Shown one piece after another: positions 23,135-31,548 of a stretch of 34,426 nt of DNA. This DNA comes from UCB3 sp964415605. Lineage in GTDB: Bacteria > Chloroflexota > Anaerolineae > Epilineales > Epilineaceae. The position numbers were made by a program, and so were the translations under genes. Below the pieces are notes generated by a model, which had not been told where the DNA came from, did not search any database, and saw nothing but the letters and a program-made list of their open reading frames with translations. The stretch is taken from positions 1 through 34,426 of the forward strand of contig CAYQBA010000023.1 of assembly GCA_964415605.1 (NCBI GenBank), read 5' to 3'. The number at the start of each line of letters is the position of its first letter. The first letter of the stretch is position 1.

Positions 23135-24168
23135 GCCGACGCCCGCCCGTTGGAGCCACGGGCGCCGATGAAGGCCGCCACGTCGGCCACGCGGCACGAG
23201 TAGCCCCACTCGTTGTCGTACCACGCGGCCACCTTGGCCAGCGGGCCGATCGTGATCGTCGACGGCGCGTCGACGATGGCCGAGTACGTCGAGCCCCGAT
23301 AGTCGCTTGATACCAGGGGCCGGTCGGATACCGTCATCACGCGGCCGAGCGGGCCGGCCGCCGCCTGGCGGAACGCCGTGTTGATCTGATCGACCGTCGG
23401 TGCGGACCCGAAGTGCGCGGTGAGCTGCAGGATGCTGACCGTCGGTACCGGGACCCGCACGGCATAGCCGCCGAGACGGCCGGCCATGTCCGGGAATACC
23501 CGCCCGATCGTCGTCGCCGCGCGCGTCGAGGTCGGGACGATGCTGGTCGGCGCCGATCGGGCGCGCCGGAGGTCGGTGTCGCTGAAGTCCAGGAGCTTCT
23601 GCTCGTTGGTGTAGGCGTGCACCGCCGTCATCAAGGCGGTCTTGACCTCGAAGTGGTCGCGCAGCGCCTGAACCAGCGGCGCCAGCGCGTTGGTGGTGTC
23701 GGACCCGGCGGAGAGCAGGTGGTGGCGCGCGGGGTCGTAGCCGCCTTCGTTGACCCCGTAGATCAGCGTGAAGTCGGCGTCGTCGCTGGGATCGGTGAGG
23801 ATGACCTTGCCGGCCCCGGCCTCGATGTGCCCGGCGGCCGCCCGCTCGGTGGTGTAGGCGCCGCTGGACTCGATCACGACGTCGATGCCCAGATCGGCCC
23901 ATGGCAGCGCCGAGAGGCGATCGGCCGAGACCAGGGGGATGACCGTGTCGCCCACCCGGAGGCTCCCGTCAGCCACCCCGACCGTCGGCGCGAAGCGGCC
24001 ATAGGTCGAGTCGTACTTGAGCAGGTGGGCCGCCGACGCCGCCAACGACGGGTTGCGCAAGCCGATGGCCGCGATCTCGAGGCGGTCGCGATGGTGGGCC
24101 CAGATGGCCTTGAATGCCTGCCGGCCGGTGCGGCCGAAGCCGTGGATCGCCACCCGAATGCGCGTCAT
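23131..24168 (-). CDS. GAPDH paralogue with catalytic Cys replaced by Asp
   Basis: A 345-residue protein of the type I glyceraldehyde-3-phosphate dehydrogenase family. It keeps the NAD fold (HGFGRTGRQ, 9-17), the His partner H184 in VHAYTNEQ, phosphate-site residues (TTN 158-160; R238 in VRVPVPT) and YDNEWGYS (317-324). The active-site block reads SAGSDTTNALAP (153-164) where the family has SNASCTTNCLAP: the nucleophile Cys is Asp157, and the second Cys is Ala. The Asp that usually selects NAD is Asn39 (GLRNP). The only cysteine I find is C325. It should not form the thioester intermediate, so dehydrogenase activity is unlikely. It is intact, overlaps both neighbours (ATGA, GTGA), and is therefore maintained. 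It may be a regulatory or hetero-oligomer subunit, or have a new activity. Confidence 0.9.
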   Translation of the reverse strand: MTRIRVAIHGFGRTGRQAFKAIWAHHRDRLEIAAIGLRNPSLAASAAHLLKYDSTYGRFAPTVGVADGSLRVGDTVIPLVSADRLSALPWADLGIDVVIESSGAYTTERAAAGHIEAGAGKVILTDPSDDADFTLIYGVNEGGYDPARHHLLSAGSDTTNALAPLVQALRDHFEVKTALMTAVHAYTNEQKLLDFSDTDLRRARSAPTSIVPTSTRAATTIGRVFPDMAGRLGGYAVRVPVPTVSILQLTAHFGSAPTVDQINTAFRQAAAGPLGRVMTVSDRPLVSSDYRGSTYSAIVDAPSTITIGPLAKVAAWYDNEWGYSCRVADVAAFIGARGSNGRASA

Positions 24169-25274
24169 GCCATCACCTCCGCCTGCCCCGCGGCCTCGGC
24201 CCGGGCGTTGATATCCGCGCGCACGTCGGCGTGCGGGCGGCCCGAACAGCGCTGGCTGATGTAGAACACCATGTCGGCGACGCGGCACGCGTACGCCCAT
24301 TCGTTGTCATACCACAACATCAACTTGACAAGCTCACCCTGGACCATGGTGGCCGGGGCGTCGACGATGCTGGAATGCGGATCGCCGCGGAAGTCGATGC
24401 TGACGAGCGGCACTTCGACGACGCTGAGGACGTTGCGCATCGGACCCTCGGCGGCGGCGCGCAGGGCCGCGTTGACGGCTTCGGGCGAGTCCGGCGGCCG
24501 TTCGACGAGGGCCGTGAAGTCCGACAGCGAGACGGTGGGCGTCGGCACCCGCAGCGCATCGCCGTGGAAGCGCCCCTTGAGCTCGGGGATGACCTCTCCG
24601 ACGGCCTTGGCGGCGCCGGTCGTCGTGGGGGAGATGTTGAGGGCCGCCGCCCGCGAGCGGCGGGCTTCCTTGGTGGCGTGGTCGAGCAGCACCTGCGACG
24701 ACGTGTAGGCGTGAATGGTCGACAGCAGGCCCTGGCGGATGCCGTACGTGTCGGCGATGACCTTGGCGGCCGGCGCCAGGCAGTTGGTGGTGCAGCTGGC
24801 ATTGGACATGATGCGATGCGCGGCCGGGTCGAAGTCCGACTCGTTCACCCCGAGGACCATGGTCACGTCGACGCCCTTGGCGGGGGCCGTGATCAGCACC
24901 CGGTCCGCGCCGGCGGTGCGGTGCTTGCTGGCGGCCGGGCCATCCTTGAAGTAGCCCGTGGCCTCAACGACGAGGTCGATGCCCCAGCGCCGCCACTCGG
25001 GCACCGGGCCATACGGATTGCGCCCGACAATGTCGATCTGGCGATCGGCGACCCGGATGGCGTTGGTGCGGCCCTTGACCACGGCCTCGACGTCGGCATC
25101 GAACGTGCCGTACACGGAGTCGTGCTTCAGCAGGAGGGCCCGGTTCTCGGTGAGATGTGAGTCGGTGATGCCGATGGCGGCGATCTCGATCGTGTCCCAG
25201 TAACGCTCGTAGACGGCCTTGACCAGCTGCCGCCCGATCCGTCCGAAGCCGTTGATGGCAATGCGTGCGGTCAT
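24165..25274 (-). CDS. gap: glyceraldehyde-3-phosphate dehydrogenase, type I
   Basis: NAD-dependent enzyme that oxidises glyceraldehyde-3-phosphate to 1,3-bisphosphoglycerate. The 369-residue protein has NGFGRIGRQ (8-16), D38 in GITD (NAD-type), MSNASCTTNCLAP (156-168) with nucleophile Cys161, His188 in IHAYT, PTTTGAAKAVG, LRVPTPTVSL and WYDNEWAYACRV. A C-terminal extension of about 30 polar residues (from SQRCSGRPHADV) goes beyond the usual length of about 335. ATG 25274 follows a GAAGG-type Shine-Dalgarno and a 130-base leader. First gene of the operon; its stop overlaps the start of the Cys-less paralogue. Confidence 0.97.
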   Translation of the reverse strand: MTARIAINGFGRIGRQLVKAVYERYWDTIEIAAIGITDSHLTENRALLLKHDSVYGTFDADVEAVVKGRTNAIRVADRQIDIVGRNPYGPVPEWRRWGIDLVVEATGYFKDGPAASKHRTAGADRVLITAPAKGVDVTMVLGVNESDFDPAAHRIMSNASCTTNCLAPAAKVIADTYGIRQGLLSTIHAYTSSQVLLDHATKEARRSRAAALNISPTTTGAAKAVGEVIPELKGRFHGDALRVPTPTVSLSDFTALVERPPDSPEAVNAALRAAAEGPMRNVLSVVEVPLVSIDFRGDPHSSIVDAPATMVQGELVKLMLWYDNEWAYACRVADMVFYISQRCSGRPHADVRADINARAEAAGQAEVMA

Positions 25275-25411
25275 TTCGCCTTCACCTTCCTTACGTGGCG
25301 CGCCGGCCCGGGCATCGGGGCGATCGTGGGCCTGCCCAGGGCGCGTGGAATCGGCGTGTCGTGTGGGCGGCGGTCACCCGGCGGGGGGCCGCGCGAGTGC
25401 CGGTGCGCCGC

Positions 25412-25440
25412 ATTGTAGAGAGCGCCGTCGGCGCTGTCAA
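25412..25440 (-). promoter_or_regulatory. gap operon promoter TTGACA-N17-TACAAT with palindrome
   Basis: On the minus strand, TTGACA (25440-25435), 17 bases, TACAAT (25417-25412). The spacer holds a perfect inverted repeat, AGCGCCG-T-CGGCGCT (25421-25435), which touches the -35. Such a site between -35 and -10 is where a repressor would block polymerase. The leader to gap2 is about 130 bases with no obvious riboswitch. Confidence 0.75.
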
Positions 25441-25525
25441 CGTGCGCGGGCGGCCCCCGAGCAGGCTCGCCCGTCGCCTGGACCCATCGGTCGGAGACAT
25501 CTCGTCGGTGTCGACGGGGCCCCGC

Positions 25526-27697
25526 TCAGCGGGTCAGCACCCAGCGCGGCTGGCGTGCCGGCCCGGCCACCATCTGGACTTGCGCCCCGGCGATGGGGTC
25601 GACGAGCGCGACGCCATCGGGGCCGGCCAGGGCAGCGTGCCGGCCGTCGGGCGCCCAATCGAAGTCGGCGCCGGGCAGCGGGGTGGTCGGCCCCGACGGC
25701 ACGGCGGCCACGCTGCCTGATGCCAGATCCACGCCGAACGCCGTCAACCCCGCCGACGAGCGGGCGGCCACCAAAAGCCGGCCGTCCGGCCGCACCATGA
25801 CGTCGTCGGCGATCGACAGCCCCGCATCGAGCCCGGAGACGCGGTTGACCGTCAGCGCAGCGCCGGCGGTCAGCAGGTCCAGGCGCTCGCCATCGGTCAG
25901 CCAGGCAACGTCGCGATCCGGGAGCCATCCGGCCGCGGCGATGCCGAACAGCGGGAGGTCGACCGCAGACTGCGTGGCGACCTGGATCAGCGCCAGGCGG
26001 CCGTCGGCACGCCGCGCGAGGAGGCGCGCGCCGTCGCGCGACCACGCCAGCGGCACCCCGTCCTGCGCCATCGTGAAGTGCTGCCGGCGAACAAGATCGT
26101 ACACCTGCAAACCGCCGGCCGTGTACGCAAGCTGATAGCCGCTCCGCGACCAGACAGGCGCCGCGCCACCGGGATCCAACGGCGTGATCGCCCCGGTGGC
26201 GGGTGCGAGCAGGTACAGGCCACCGGCGCTCGTGAACGCGACCGGGCCGGTCTGCGACACCGCGTAGGCATCGACGGGGTGCGGCATGTCGGTCAGCCGG
26301 CTCGGCGGCTCGCCGGTCACCGGCAGGCGCCAGAGCTGCGCCGGCGCACCGGCCAGGTAGTACAGGTCGGCGGGCAAGACCCGGCGCGCGGGTCGGCGCG
26401 CCGTTGCCGGGCCTGCCGTCGGGCTGAGCGGAGCGGGACCCACGGTCGTGGCTTCCGGCATCGGCGACCCACCGCGCGCGACGCTGGGCGGTGAGCTGGC
26501 GGGCGGTGGGCTGCCAAGCGGCGGCGCCGGAGACCGAGCCGGCGGCGCGGCCGGAGCCGCCGGCAAGCCGGGAGCCGCCTCGCGCCCGACAGCCCCGCCG
26601 ACGGGTGAAGCCGTCGGGCGCGGGGCGGGAGCGACCGCGCGGCCGGACGTGGCCGAGGGCCGGCCGGGCATTGCCGGCGTGCGCTCCGCCACGATGCCGG
26701 CAAGGGGGGGCGTCGCCGTACGGTCCACCGCCCCCGGAGAGACCTGGGGCTCGACGGTTGGCGCGGTGGCGGTTCGTGCCGTGCCCGCGGCGCGGCCGGC
26801 CCCGCCCGGCGTGGCCTCGATCGGCGGCGCCGCGGTGACCAGCATGGCGGTCGGCCTGGCCATGGCCGTGGCCTCACGCGGTGCCACGACGACGGCCGCC
26901 AGGGTCCCGGGCACGCGGGTAAGATCCGTCAACGAAGGCGTCGATCGATCGGCGGGCGTGCCGCTCGCCGTGGAGACGACGCCGGTCGGCGCGCCGGGAA
27001 CCTCGGTGCTGCCGGGCTGCGCCAACGCGGGTGTGGCGGTCGCCGCCGGCGCCGGCCCGGCGAGCGGCAGCGTGGGGGCGACGACCGCCGCCACCTGCGT
27101 GGGCGCGGGCGTGATGCCGGCCGGCGTGGCGATGACGATCGTCGGCCCCGGGAAGGCCACCTGCGGTGCGGGCGTGGGGGTCGCGCCGCGCACCACGATC
27201 TCGACGCCGTTGCTGGGCGGGACGTCGCGGGCGATCAACCGGACGGAGGCCTGGTACTTGCGCGCGGTGGCGTAGGTGTGCTCGAGCGTGAAGGCGCGGG
27301 CGACCGTGCCGGGTACGCAGCCCTGGGGTTGGGCGATGACCACCTCTCCATCGTCGCGATCGTCGAGGGTCCACGCCAGGGTCGGACAACCGAACGCCGC
27401 CGGGTCGCCCACATCGCCGATCAGCCGGGCATCGAGCCGCACCCGCAACGGGGCCTCGCCGGAGACGGGCGCGGCAACGAGCTCCAGGCGCAACGTCGAC
27501 CCGGTGGGCTCGGTTGGCGTATCGGTTGGCCGGACGCGGGTGGCGTCGCGGGTGCAGGCAGCGGCAAGCACGACCAGCGCGAACGCGACCGCCGGGCGGG
27601 ATCTCGCTTCGGAGGCCCGCCGATCGGCGCGGCCGCGTGACGACGCCGCACCGCGGGGGCGGCGCGCGCGCCCCAACTCGGCGTTCACGCGATTCAT
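25526..27697 (-). CDS. lipoprotein with PKD-like domain, long linker and beta-propeller
   Basis: A 723-residue surface lipoprotein. I chose ATG 27697 over the ATG nine bases upstream, because the latter overlaps a TATAAT box. An unusually long Arg-rich n-region (1-35) leads to a hydrophobic core and lipobox AAAC (Cys48). Residues 68-175 are a PKD-like beta domain (LVAAPVSGEAPLRVRLDA...FTLEHTYATARKYQASVRL). Residues 178-460 are low-complexity Pro/Ala/Thr/Val/Gly, an extended tether. Residues 465-723 form repeated YWTDG/SRDG-type blades (LYYLAGAPAQLWRLP, PVWSRSGYQLAY, LAWSRDGARLLA, FDWAPDGRHAAL), matching a TolB/WD40-like propeller. It probably binds a protein or glycan outside the cell. No enzyme motif is visible. 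Confidence 0.8.
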   Translation of the reverse strand: MNRVNAELGRARRPRGAASSRGRADRRASEARSRPAVAFALVVLAAACTRDATRVRPTDTPTEPTGSTLRLELVAAPVSGEAPLRVRLDARLIGDVGDPAAFGCPTLAWTLDDRDDGEVVIAQPQGCVPGTVARAFTLEHTYATARKYQASVRLIARDVPPSNGVEIVVRGATPTPAPQVAFPGPTIVIATPAGITPAPTQVAAVVAPTLPLAGPAPAATATPALAQPGSTEVPGAPTGVVSTASGTPADRSTPSLTDLTRVPGTLAAVVVAPREATAMARPTAMLVTAAPPIEATPGGAGRAAGTARTATAPTVEPQVSPGAVDRTATPPLAGIVAERTPAMPGRPSATSGRAVAPAPRPTASPVGGAVGREAAPGLPAAPAAPPARSPAPPLGSPPPASSPPSVARGGSPMPEATTVGPAPLSPTAGPATARRPARRVLPADLYYLAGAPAQLWRLPVTGEPPSRLTDMPHPVDAYAVSQTGPVAFTSAGGLYLLAPATGAITPLDPGGAAPVWSRSGYQLAYTAGGLQVYDLVRRQHFTMAQDGVPLAWSRDGARLLARRADGRLALIQVATQSAVDLPLFGIAAAGWLPDRDVAWLTDGERLDLLTAGAALTVNRVSGLDAGLSIADDVMVRPDGRLLVAARSSAGLTAFGVDLASGSVAAVPSGPTTPLPGADFDWAPDGRHAALAGPDGVALVDPIAGAQVQMVAGPARQPRWVLTR

Positions 27698-27704
27698 CAA
27701 CTCC

Positions 27705-27710
27705 ATTATA
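27705..27710 (-). promoter_or_regulatory. -10 box (TATAAT) of the propeller lipoprotein
   Basis: TATAAT followed by 7 bases (GGAGTTG) and ATG 27697. The predicted transcription start is within one base of the start codon. No good -35. Confidence 0.5.
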
Positions 27711-27762
27711 CGGCCAACGTGCCCGGTTGGCGGCCCGAGCGTGGCGCACCGGGGAACGAGAC

Positions 27763-27789
27763 GGGGGTCGCGATGTCCTCGCGACCCCC
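27763..27789 (-). terminator. 11-base-pair hairpin after the LysM/glycosidase gene
   Basis: GGGGGTCGCGA and TCGCGACCCCC pair perfectly around a 5-base loop, about 80 bases after the stop of the LysM gene and before the propeller-gene promoter. No strong T-tract on the minus strand. Terminator or 3'-end stabiliser. Confidence 0.55.
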
Positions 27790-27870
27790 GTGCGCGTCAG
27801 GATTCGTGCCCGGCGACGCGGCCAGCGCGACGCGCGCGCCGTGCGGCCCGACCGCCAGTCACGCGGCCGA

Positions 27871-29241
27871 CTACTTGGGCATGCTCTTCAGCGCCTCGTA
27901 CGCCGGCCGTGTCGACCAGTCGGAGCGCAAGAGCCCGAACGCGGCCTTCTCGTCGGCATTGCCGGCCACCGGCGCGAAGTTGAGGTTCCACACGAACATC
28001 GGGCCGACCCAGCCCCAGCTGCGGGCGAGGTTGAACGCCTCGACCAGCCACTGCGCCTGCTCGCCCTCGGAGTTCTGGCCGGCGTACTCGTAGCCCCCGG
28101 CCGGGCCCGTGCCCATGTTCTCCACCGAAGCCCAGCCGAACTCGGTCGGCCAGATCTTCTTTCCGCCCTGACCCGCGCGGGCCATCACGGCGCGGTAGGC
28201 CTCCATGGTGCCGCGGAAGTAAAACGAGCGGTGGCCCTTGAACTGCGGCTCGGCCGGGTTGTTCCAGCCTGGACGCGCCGATGCCGGGTTGTTGTAGCCC
28301 GACGGGTGCGCCCCGACGCCGTTGGAACAGCGGCCGGCACCGTTGGCGAACATCTGGCCGAGGTACGTCACGTCGTCGATGGCGCGCGAGCCGTCGTTGA
28401 CGCCGGTCGGGGTCAGCGCGCCGGTCAACACGATGGCACCGGGGTCGCCGGCCTTGATGGCATTGTATCCCGCGCACAGGAGTTGTACGTAGCGCCCCGC
28501 CGAGAGGGGCTCGTTGCCCCACTCGTAGTGCAGGTTCTGCTCGTTCCAGATCTCGTAGGCCTTGACCCGTCCGCGGAAGTGGCCCGCCATGGCGCCGACG
28601 AAGTCGGCATAGTCCTGCGGGTTGGCCGGCGGGCCCTCGACCGAGCGGTCCGAGCCCGGCGAGCGCGCCCAGTCCGGGGCCTTGACGACGCTGAAGAGCA
28701 CGTTCATGCCCGCCGCGTTGGCCTGGTTGACGAGGCCGTCCAGCCCACCGAAGTTGTAGGCGCCCTTGGAACCCTCGTAGTTCTTCCACTCGATCTGTTG
28801 CTTGACCCAGTTGAAGCCCATGCCGCGGGCCATGTCGATGGCATGCTGGTCGCCACCCGGCGCGTGGAGCTGCACCCCATAGCCGAAGCCGGCAGGGGCC
28901 GGCGCCGCGGCCGGGGCGGCGGGGGCCGCGCCGGCGTCTTGAGCGGGGGCCGCGGCCGGGGCGGGATTGGCGGCGGCCGGCGCGGCGGCCCGCGCCTTGC
29001 AGCCCGTCGAGCCCGGAACCTTCAGCGTCTGGCCGACGCTGATGCGGCTCGGGTTGGCGATGCCGTTGGCGGCGGCGATCTTCTGCCAGCTGACACCACA
29101 GCGCGAGCCGATGGCGCCCAGGGTGTCGCCGCTGGCGACGGTGTACGTGGTCTGGTGGAGTGGTGCGGCGTACGCCGGGGCGGCCGCCGCCAGCGTCGCG
29201 GCGGCCAGGCCAGCCGCAGCCAGACGAGTCGTGATCGACAT
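27871..29241 (-). CDS. secreted LysM plus clan-A glycoside hydrolase
   Basis: A 456-residue exported protein that probably cuts a glycan while held on the cell wall or another polysaccharide. ATG 29241 has GAGAGG upstream; signal peptide 1-25 (cleavage near PAYA). One LysM domain spans 31-77 (TYTVASGDTLGAIGSRCGV...ISVGQTLKVPG). An Ala/Pro linker (83-118) leads to a TIM-barrel hydrolase (119-456) with GFNWVKQQIEW, acid/base candidate Glu234 in YEIWNEQNL and nucleophile candidate Glu367 in IWPTEFGWAS, the spacing expected of clan GH-A (GH5/GH39-like). Substrate cannot be read. It has its own TTGACA promoter and a 3' hairpin. Confidence 0.88.
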   Translation of the reverse strand: MSITTRLAAAGLAAATLAAAAPAYAAPLHQTTYTVASGDTLGAIGSRCGVSWQKIAAANGIANPSRISVGQTLKVPGSTGCKARAAAPAAANPAPAAAPAQDAGAAPAAPAAAPAPAGFGYGVQLHAPGGDQHAIDMARGMGFNWVKQQIEWKNYEGSKGAYNFGGLDGLVNQANAAGMNVLFSVVKAPDWARSPGSDRSVEGPPANPQDYADFVGAMAGHFRGRVKAYEIWNEQNLHYEWGNEPLSAGRYVQLLCAGYNAIKAGDPGAIVLTGALTPTGVNDGSRAIDDVTYLGQMFANGAGRCSNGVGAHPSGYNNPASARPGWNNPAEPQFKGHRSFYFRGTMEAYRAVMARAGQGGKKIWPTEFGWASVENMGTGPAGGYEYAGQNSEGEQAQWLVEAFNLARSWGWVGPMFVWNLNFAPVAGNADEKAAFGLLRSDWSTRPAYEALKSMPK

Positions 29242-29335
29242 GCAACGTCCTCTCGTTGGGTAGCGAGTGGGTGGGGATGGGTCGAGGCCGCGCGGCGCGG
29301 CGACGGTGGGCAGGCCCCCCGACCCGACGCGCTTT

Positions 29336-29363
29336 ATTCTAGCGGCGGCGGGCGGGCTGTCAA
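29336..29363 (-). promoter_or_regulatory. promoter TTGACA-N16-TAGAAT of the LysM gene
   Basis: Minus strand: TTGACA (29363-29358), 16 bases, TAGAAT (29341-29336). The leader is about 88 bases, ending in a GAGAGGACG Shine-Dalgarno. Confidence 0.7.
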
Positions 29364-29428
29364 CGCGGCCTCGGCCGCACGCCGCGCGACCCAAGGGCCA
29401 TGGCGCACGATCCGACCTGCGATTGTGC

Positions 29429-29434
29429 TACGCT
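29429..29434 (+). promoter_or_regulatory. extended -10 (TGC-TACGCT) of the MscS gene
   Basis: TACGCT with an upstream TGn extension, 7 bases (CAGGGTT) before ATG 29442. This gives leaderless geometry like maf, the GT4 gene and the propeller lipoprotein. Confidence 0.4.
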
Positions 29435-29441
29435 CAGGGTT

Positions 29442-30278
29442 ATGCACCCCCTCTGGCTCGACCGGCTCGGGCTCCGCGTGCCCGATCTCCCGCCCCCGTG
29501 GGACGACGTCGCGTTCCTGGCCGTCCTGGCGCTCGCCACCTGGGGCGTCCGCCGGCTGTCGTGGCCGCTGGCACACCGGCTCGTGCGGCTCAGCCGGTTC
29601 GCCCGGCGGGCCCGCGACGTACGCCCGGAGCGGCGGACGACGCTCCAGGGGTTGGTGGCGGATCTGATCACGACCGCGGTGCTGATCGGCGCCGTCGGCC
29701 TCGGGATCCAGCGCCTGTTGGGGGTCAGCACCGAGACCCTTTTGTGGACGATCGGCCTCTTCAGCGCCGCGTTCGGGTTCGGCGCGCGGCCGATGATCAG
29801 CGACTACCTGGCGGGCATCGGGTTCGTGTTCGAGGACACGTTCTCGGTCGGCGAGAAGGTCTTCTTCAAGGTCTCCGATCTGCCAGTCGAAGGGGTCATC
29901 GAAGCCGTCAACCTGCGCACCACGCTCGTGCGGGCGCCGACGGGCGAGCTATGCGTCGTGCCCAACGGCGAGATCCGCGCGCTGCGGAACTTCAGTCGGG
30001 GGCGGTTCAGCCCCGCCAACGTGACGCTCACGCTGCGCAGCACCGAGCTGGCTCGCGCCCTGCCGATCCTCGAAGATCTCGGGCGCGAAGCGGCGGACAC
30101 GCTGCCCGAGCTGATCGAGCCGTGGCAGATCATCAGCGAGTCCGGGGTGCTCGGGCACGAGACCACGCTGACCCTGGTGGCCAAGGCGCGCTTCGGCACC
30201 GGGGCCGACCTGCGGCCGCGGCTGCTCGCGCTGATCCACCAGCGGCTGGGCGCCGAGGGACTGATGGCCGTGGAGTGA
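29442..30278 (+). CDS. MscS-family mechanosensitive ion channel
   Basis: A 278-residue inner-membrane channel that opens under membrane tension to release solutes. Membrane segments lie at about 22-40, 70-92 and 98-130. The last is the pore-type helix LFSAAFGFGARPMISDYLAGIGFVFED (about 107-132) with its Gly/Ala packing. The beta domain follows: FSVGEKVFF, GVIEAVNLRTTLVRAPTGE (151-169) and VPNGEIRALRNFSRG (173-187). I chose ATG 29442 because a -10-like box lies directly before it; an in-frame ATG at 29400 would add a non-conserved segment. It converges with the baeRF gene (47 bases). Confidence 0.93.
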   Translation: MHPLWLDRLGLRVPDLPPPWDDVAFLAVLALATWGVRRLSWPLAHRLVRLSRFARRARDVRPERRTTLQGLVADLITTAVLIGAVGLGIQRLLGVSTETLLWTIGLFSAAFGFGARPMISDYLAGIGFVFEDTFSVGEKVFFKVSDLPVEGVIEAVNLRTTLVRAPTGELCVVPNGEIRALRNFSRGRFSPANVTLTLRSTELARALPILEDLGREAADTLPELIEPWQIISESGVLGHETTLTLVAKARFGTGADLRPRLLALIHQRLGAEGLMAVE

Positions 30279-30325
30279 AGCCGGGGGACGAGGCCAGTCC
30301 TGCCCGACGGTGCCGCCAACGCCCG

Positions 30326-31465
30326 TCAGTAGCGCAGGACGGCCACCAACGCCGAGTCGGCCGGGATCTCCTCCACCGGCACGCCGAAGACCGAGCCGCC
30401 CTTGAGCAGGGTCTCGGTGGCCGCCACGTCCAGGAGATCGACGCTGTCGGGCCGTGGCGAGGCATGGCGCTCGACCGTCATGGTCCCGGGATCGAAGCTG
30501 CCCCAGCGGTGCTCACCGACACCGATCAGGAGGGTGTCGACGCGCCCTGTGGCCGCGGCGGCGACCACCTCTTCGACGCCGCTGGCGGTGCCGCCCGTGC
30601 CGGCCTGCGCCTGGTAGCGCGCGACGGCGTCGGCCTGGGCTCTCTGGAAGTAGGGCGTCACCACCGCGCGGGCCCGCATGTAGAGGTCTTCCGGCGACGC
30701 GTCGTCCGGGTTGCCGACGACCCCCTCCGGGAGCAGCTGCGGGTAGGTGTTGGCGTCGCGGTAGATCGGCATGAGATAGTCCACCGCCGCCAGCACGAGC
30801 GGCGCGGTCTCTTCGCGCAGGCGGTCGTGGACCGGGCGGTTCACGAGCTGGAAGTAGCGCAGCAGGCGCTCCTTTTCGTCGACCTCCTCGCCGTAGCCTA
30901 CCGTCGGGCCACGCTGCCCGCCTCCCCCACCTAAGCTGCGGATCTGCGACTGCTTCTCGACCTCGTCGTACTTCAGCGCTTCCGCCAAGCTGGTCGGCAT
31001 GCCCTCGACCATCACCGTCGACACGCCGTCGCGTGCGCCTTGCAGCAGGCGCACCTGGTTCTGGCTCAGCGCGAGCACGAAGAAGCGCCCGGAACCGGTA
31101 AACAGCGGCAGGAGCGGCGTGATGTGCGTCCGGTCCCCGACATAGACCACCTCGTCGAACGCCAGCGGCAGCCGGAGGGTGTGCAACCGCGCCCCACAGA
31201 TGAACGCCGCCAGCCCGTCGCCCGGCCGGCGCCAGAAGTCGCTGTCGCCGGCCAGCCGCTCCGCCGGCCCCAGGATCTCGCGGGCCTCGGCCGCGCGGAT
31301 GCCACGCGCCACCAGGCGCTCCTCGGCCGTCCGAATCAGGTTGCGCAGGCGGATCGGGCCCTCCTGCGCAGCGGTGGCACGGTTCATCGGCAGGTAAAAC
31401 GAGACGCAGACACCGTTGACCTCGGCGGCAAGCGCGCGCAGCGTCTCGCGGGATAGACTGTCCAT
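30326..31465 (-). CDS. baeRF-like protein (bacterial eRF1-related family)
   Basis: A 379-residue protein resembling the bacterial archaeo-eukaryotic release factor group (baeRF, family 3-like): VCVSFYLPMNRA (19-30), DFWRRPGDGLAAFICG (76-91), VVYVGDRTHITPLLPLF (106-122), FVLALSQNQVRLLQGAR (129-145), PLVLAAVDYLMPIYR (222-236) and a C-terminal sandwich TLLIGVGEHRWGSFD (311-325). These proteins share the eRF1 domain layout and are proposed to act on ribosomes or tRNA; no member has a settled role that I know. Residues 179-186 read GGGGGQRG, so a GGQ tripeptide lies in a loop between the first and middle domains. ATG 31465 has AGGAAGGA upstream. Family call from memory of motifs. Confidence 0.75.
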   Translation of the reverse strand: MDSLSRETLRALAAEVNGVCVSFYLPMNRATAAQEGPIRLRNLIRTAEERLVARGIRAAEAREILGPAERLAGDSDFWRRPGDGLAAFICGARLHTLRLPLAFDEVVYVGDRTHITPLLPLFTGSGRFFVLALSQNQVRLLQGARDGVSTVMVEGMPTSLAEALKYDEVEKQSQIRSLGGGGGQRGPTVGYGEEVDEKERLLRYFQLVNRPVHDRLREETAPLVLAAVDYLMPIYRDANTYPQLLPEGVVGNPDDASPEDLYMRARAVVTPYFQRAQADAVARYQAQAGTGGTASGVEEVVAAAATGRVDTLLIGVGEHRWGSFDPGTMTVERHASPRPDSVDLLDVAATETLLKGGSVFGVPVEEIPADSALVAVLRY

Positions 31466-31548
31466 GATCGTCCTTCCTGGCTGCAAAGGGATGGATGGGG
31501 CCCGGTGGGCGGTGGCCCGCGCCGCACACGGCGCTCCGGAGATCGTCT

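Noticed and set aside
27514..29667. A 717-codon plus-strand frame over the LysM/glycosidase gene
   Set aside because: Antisense shadow; the minus strand has signal peptide, LysM and glycosidase motifs plus a TTGACA promoter.
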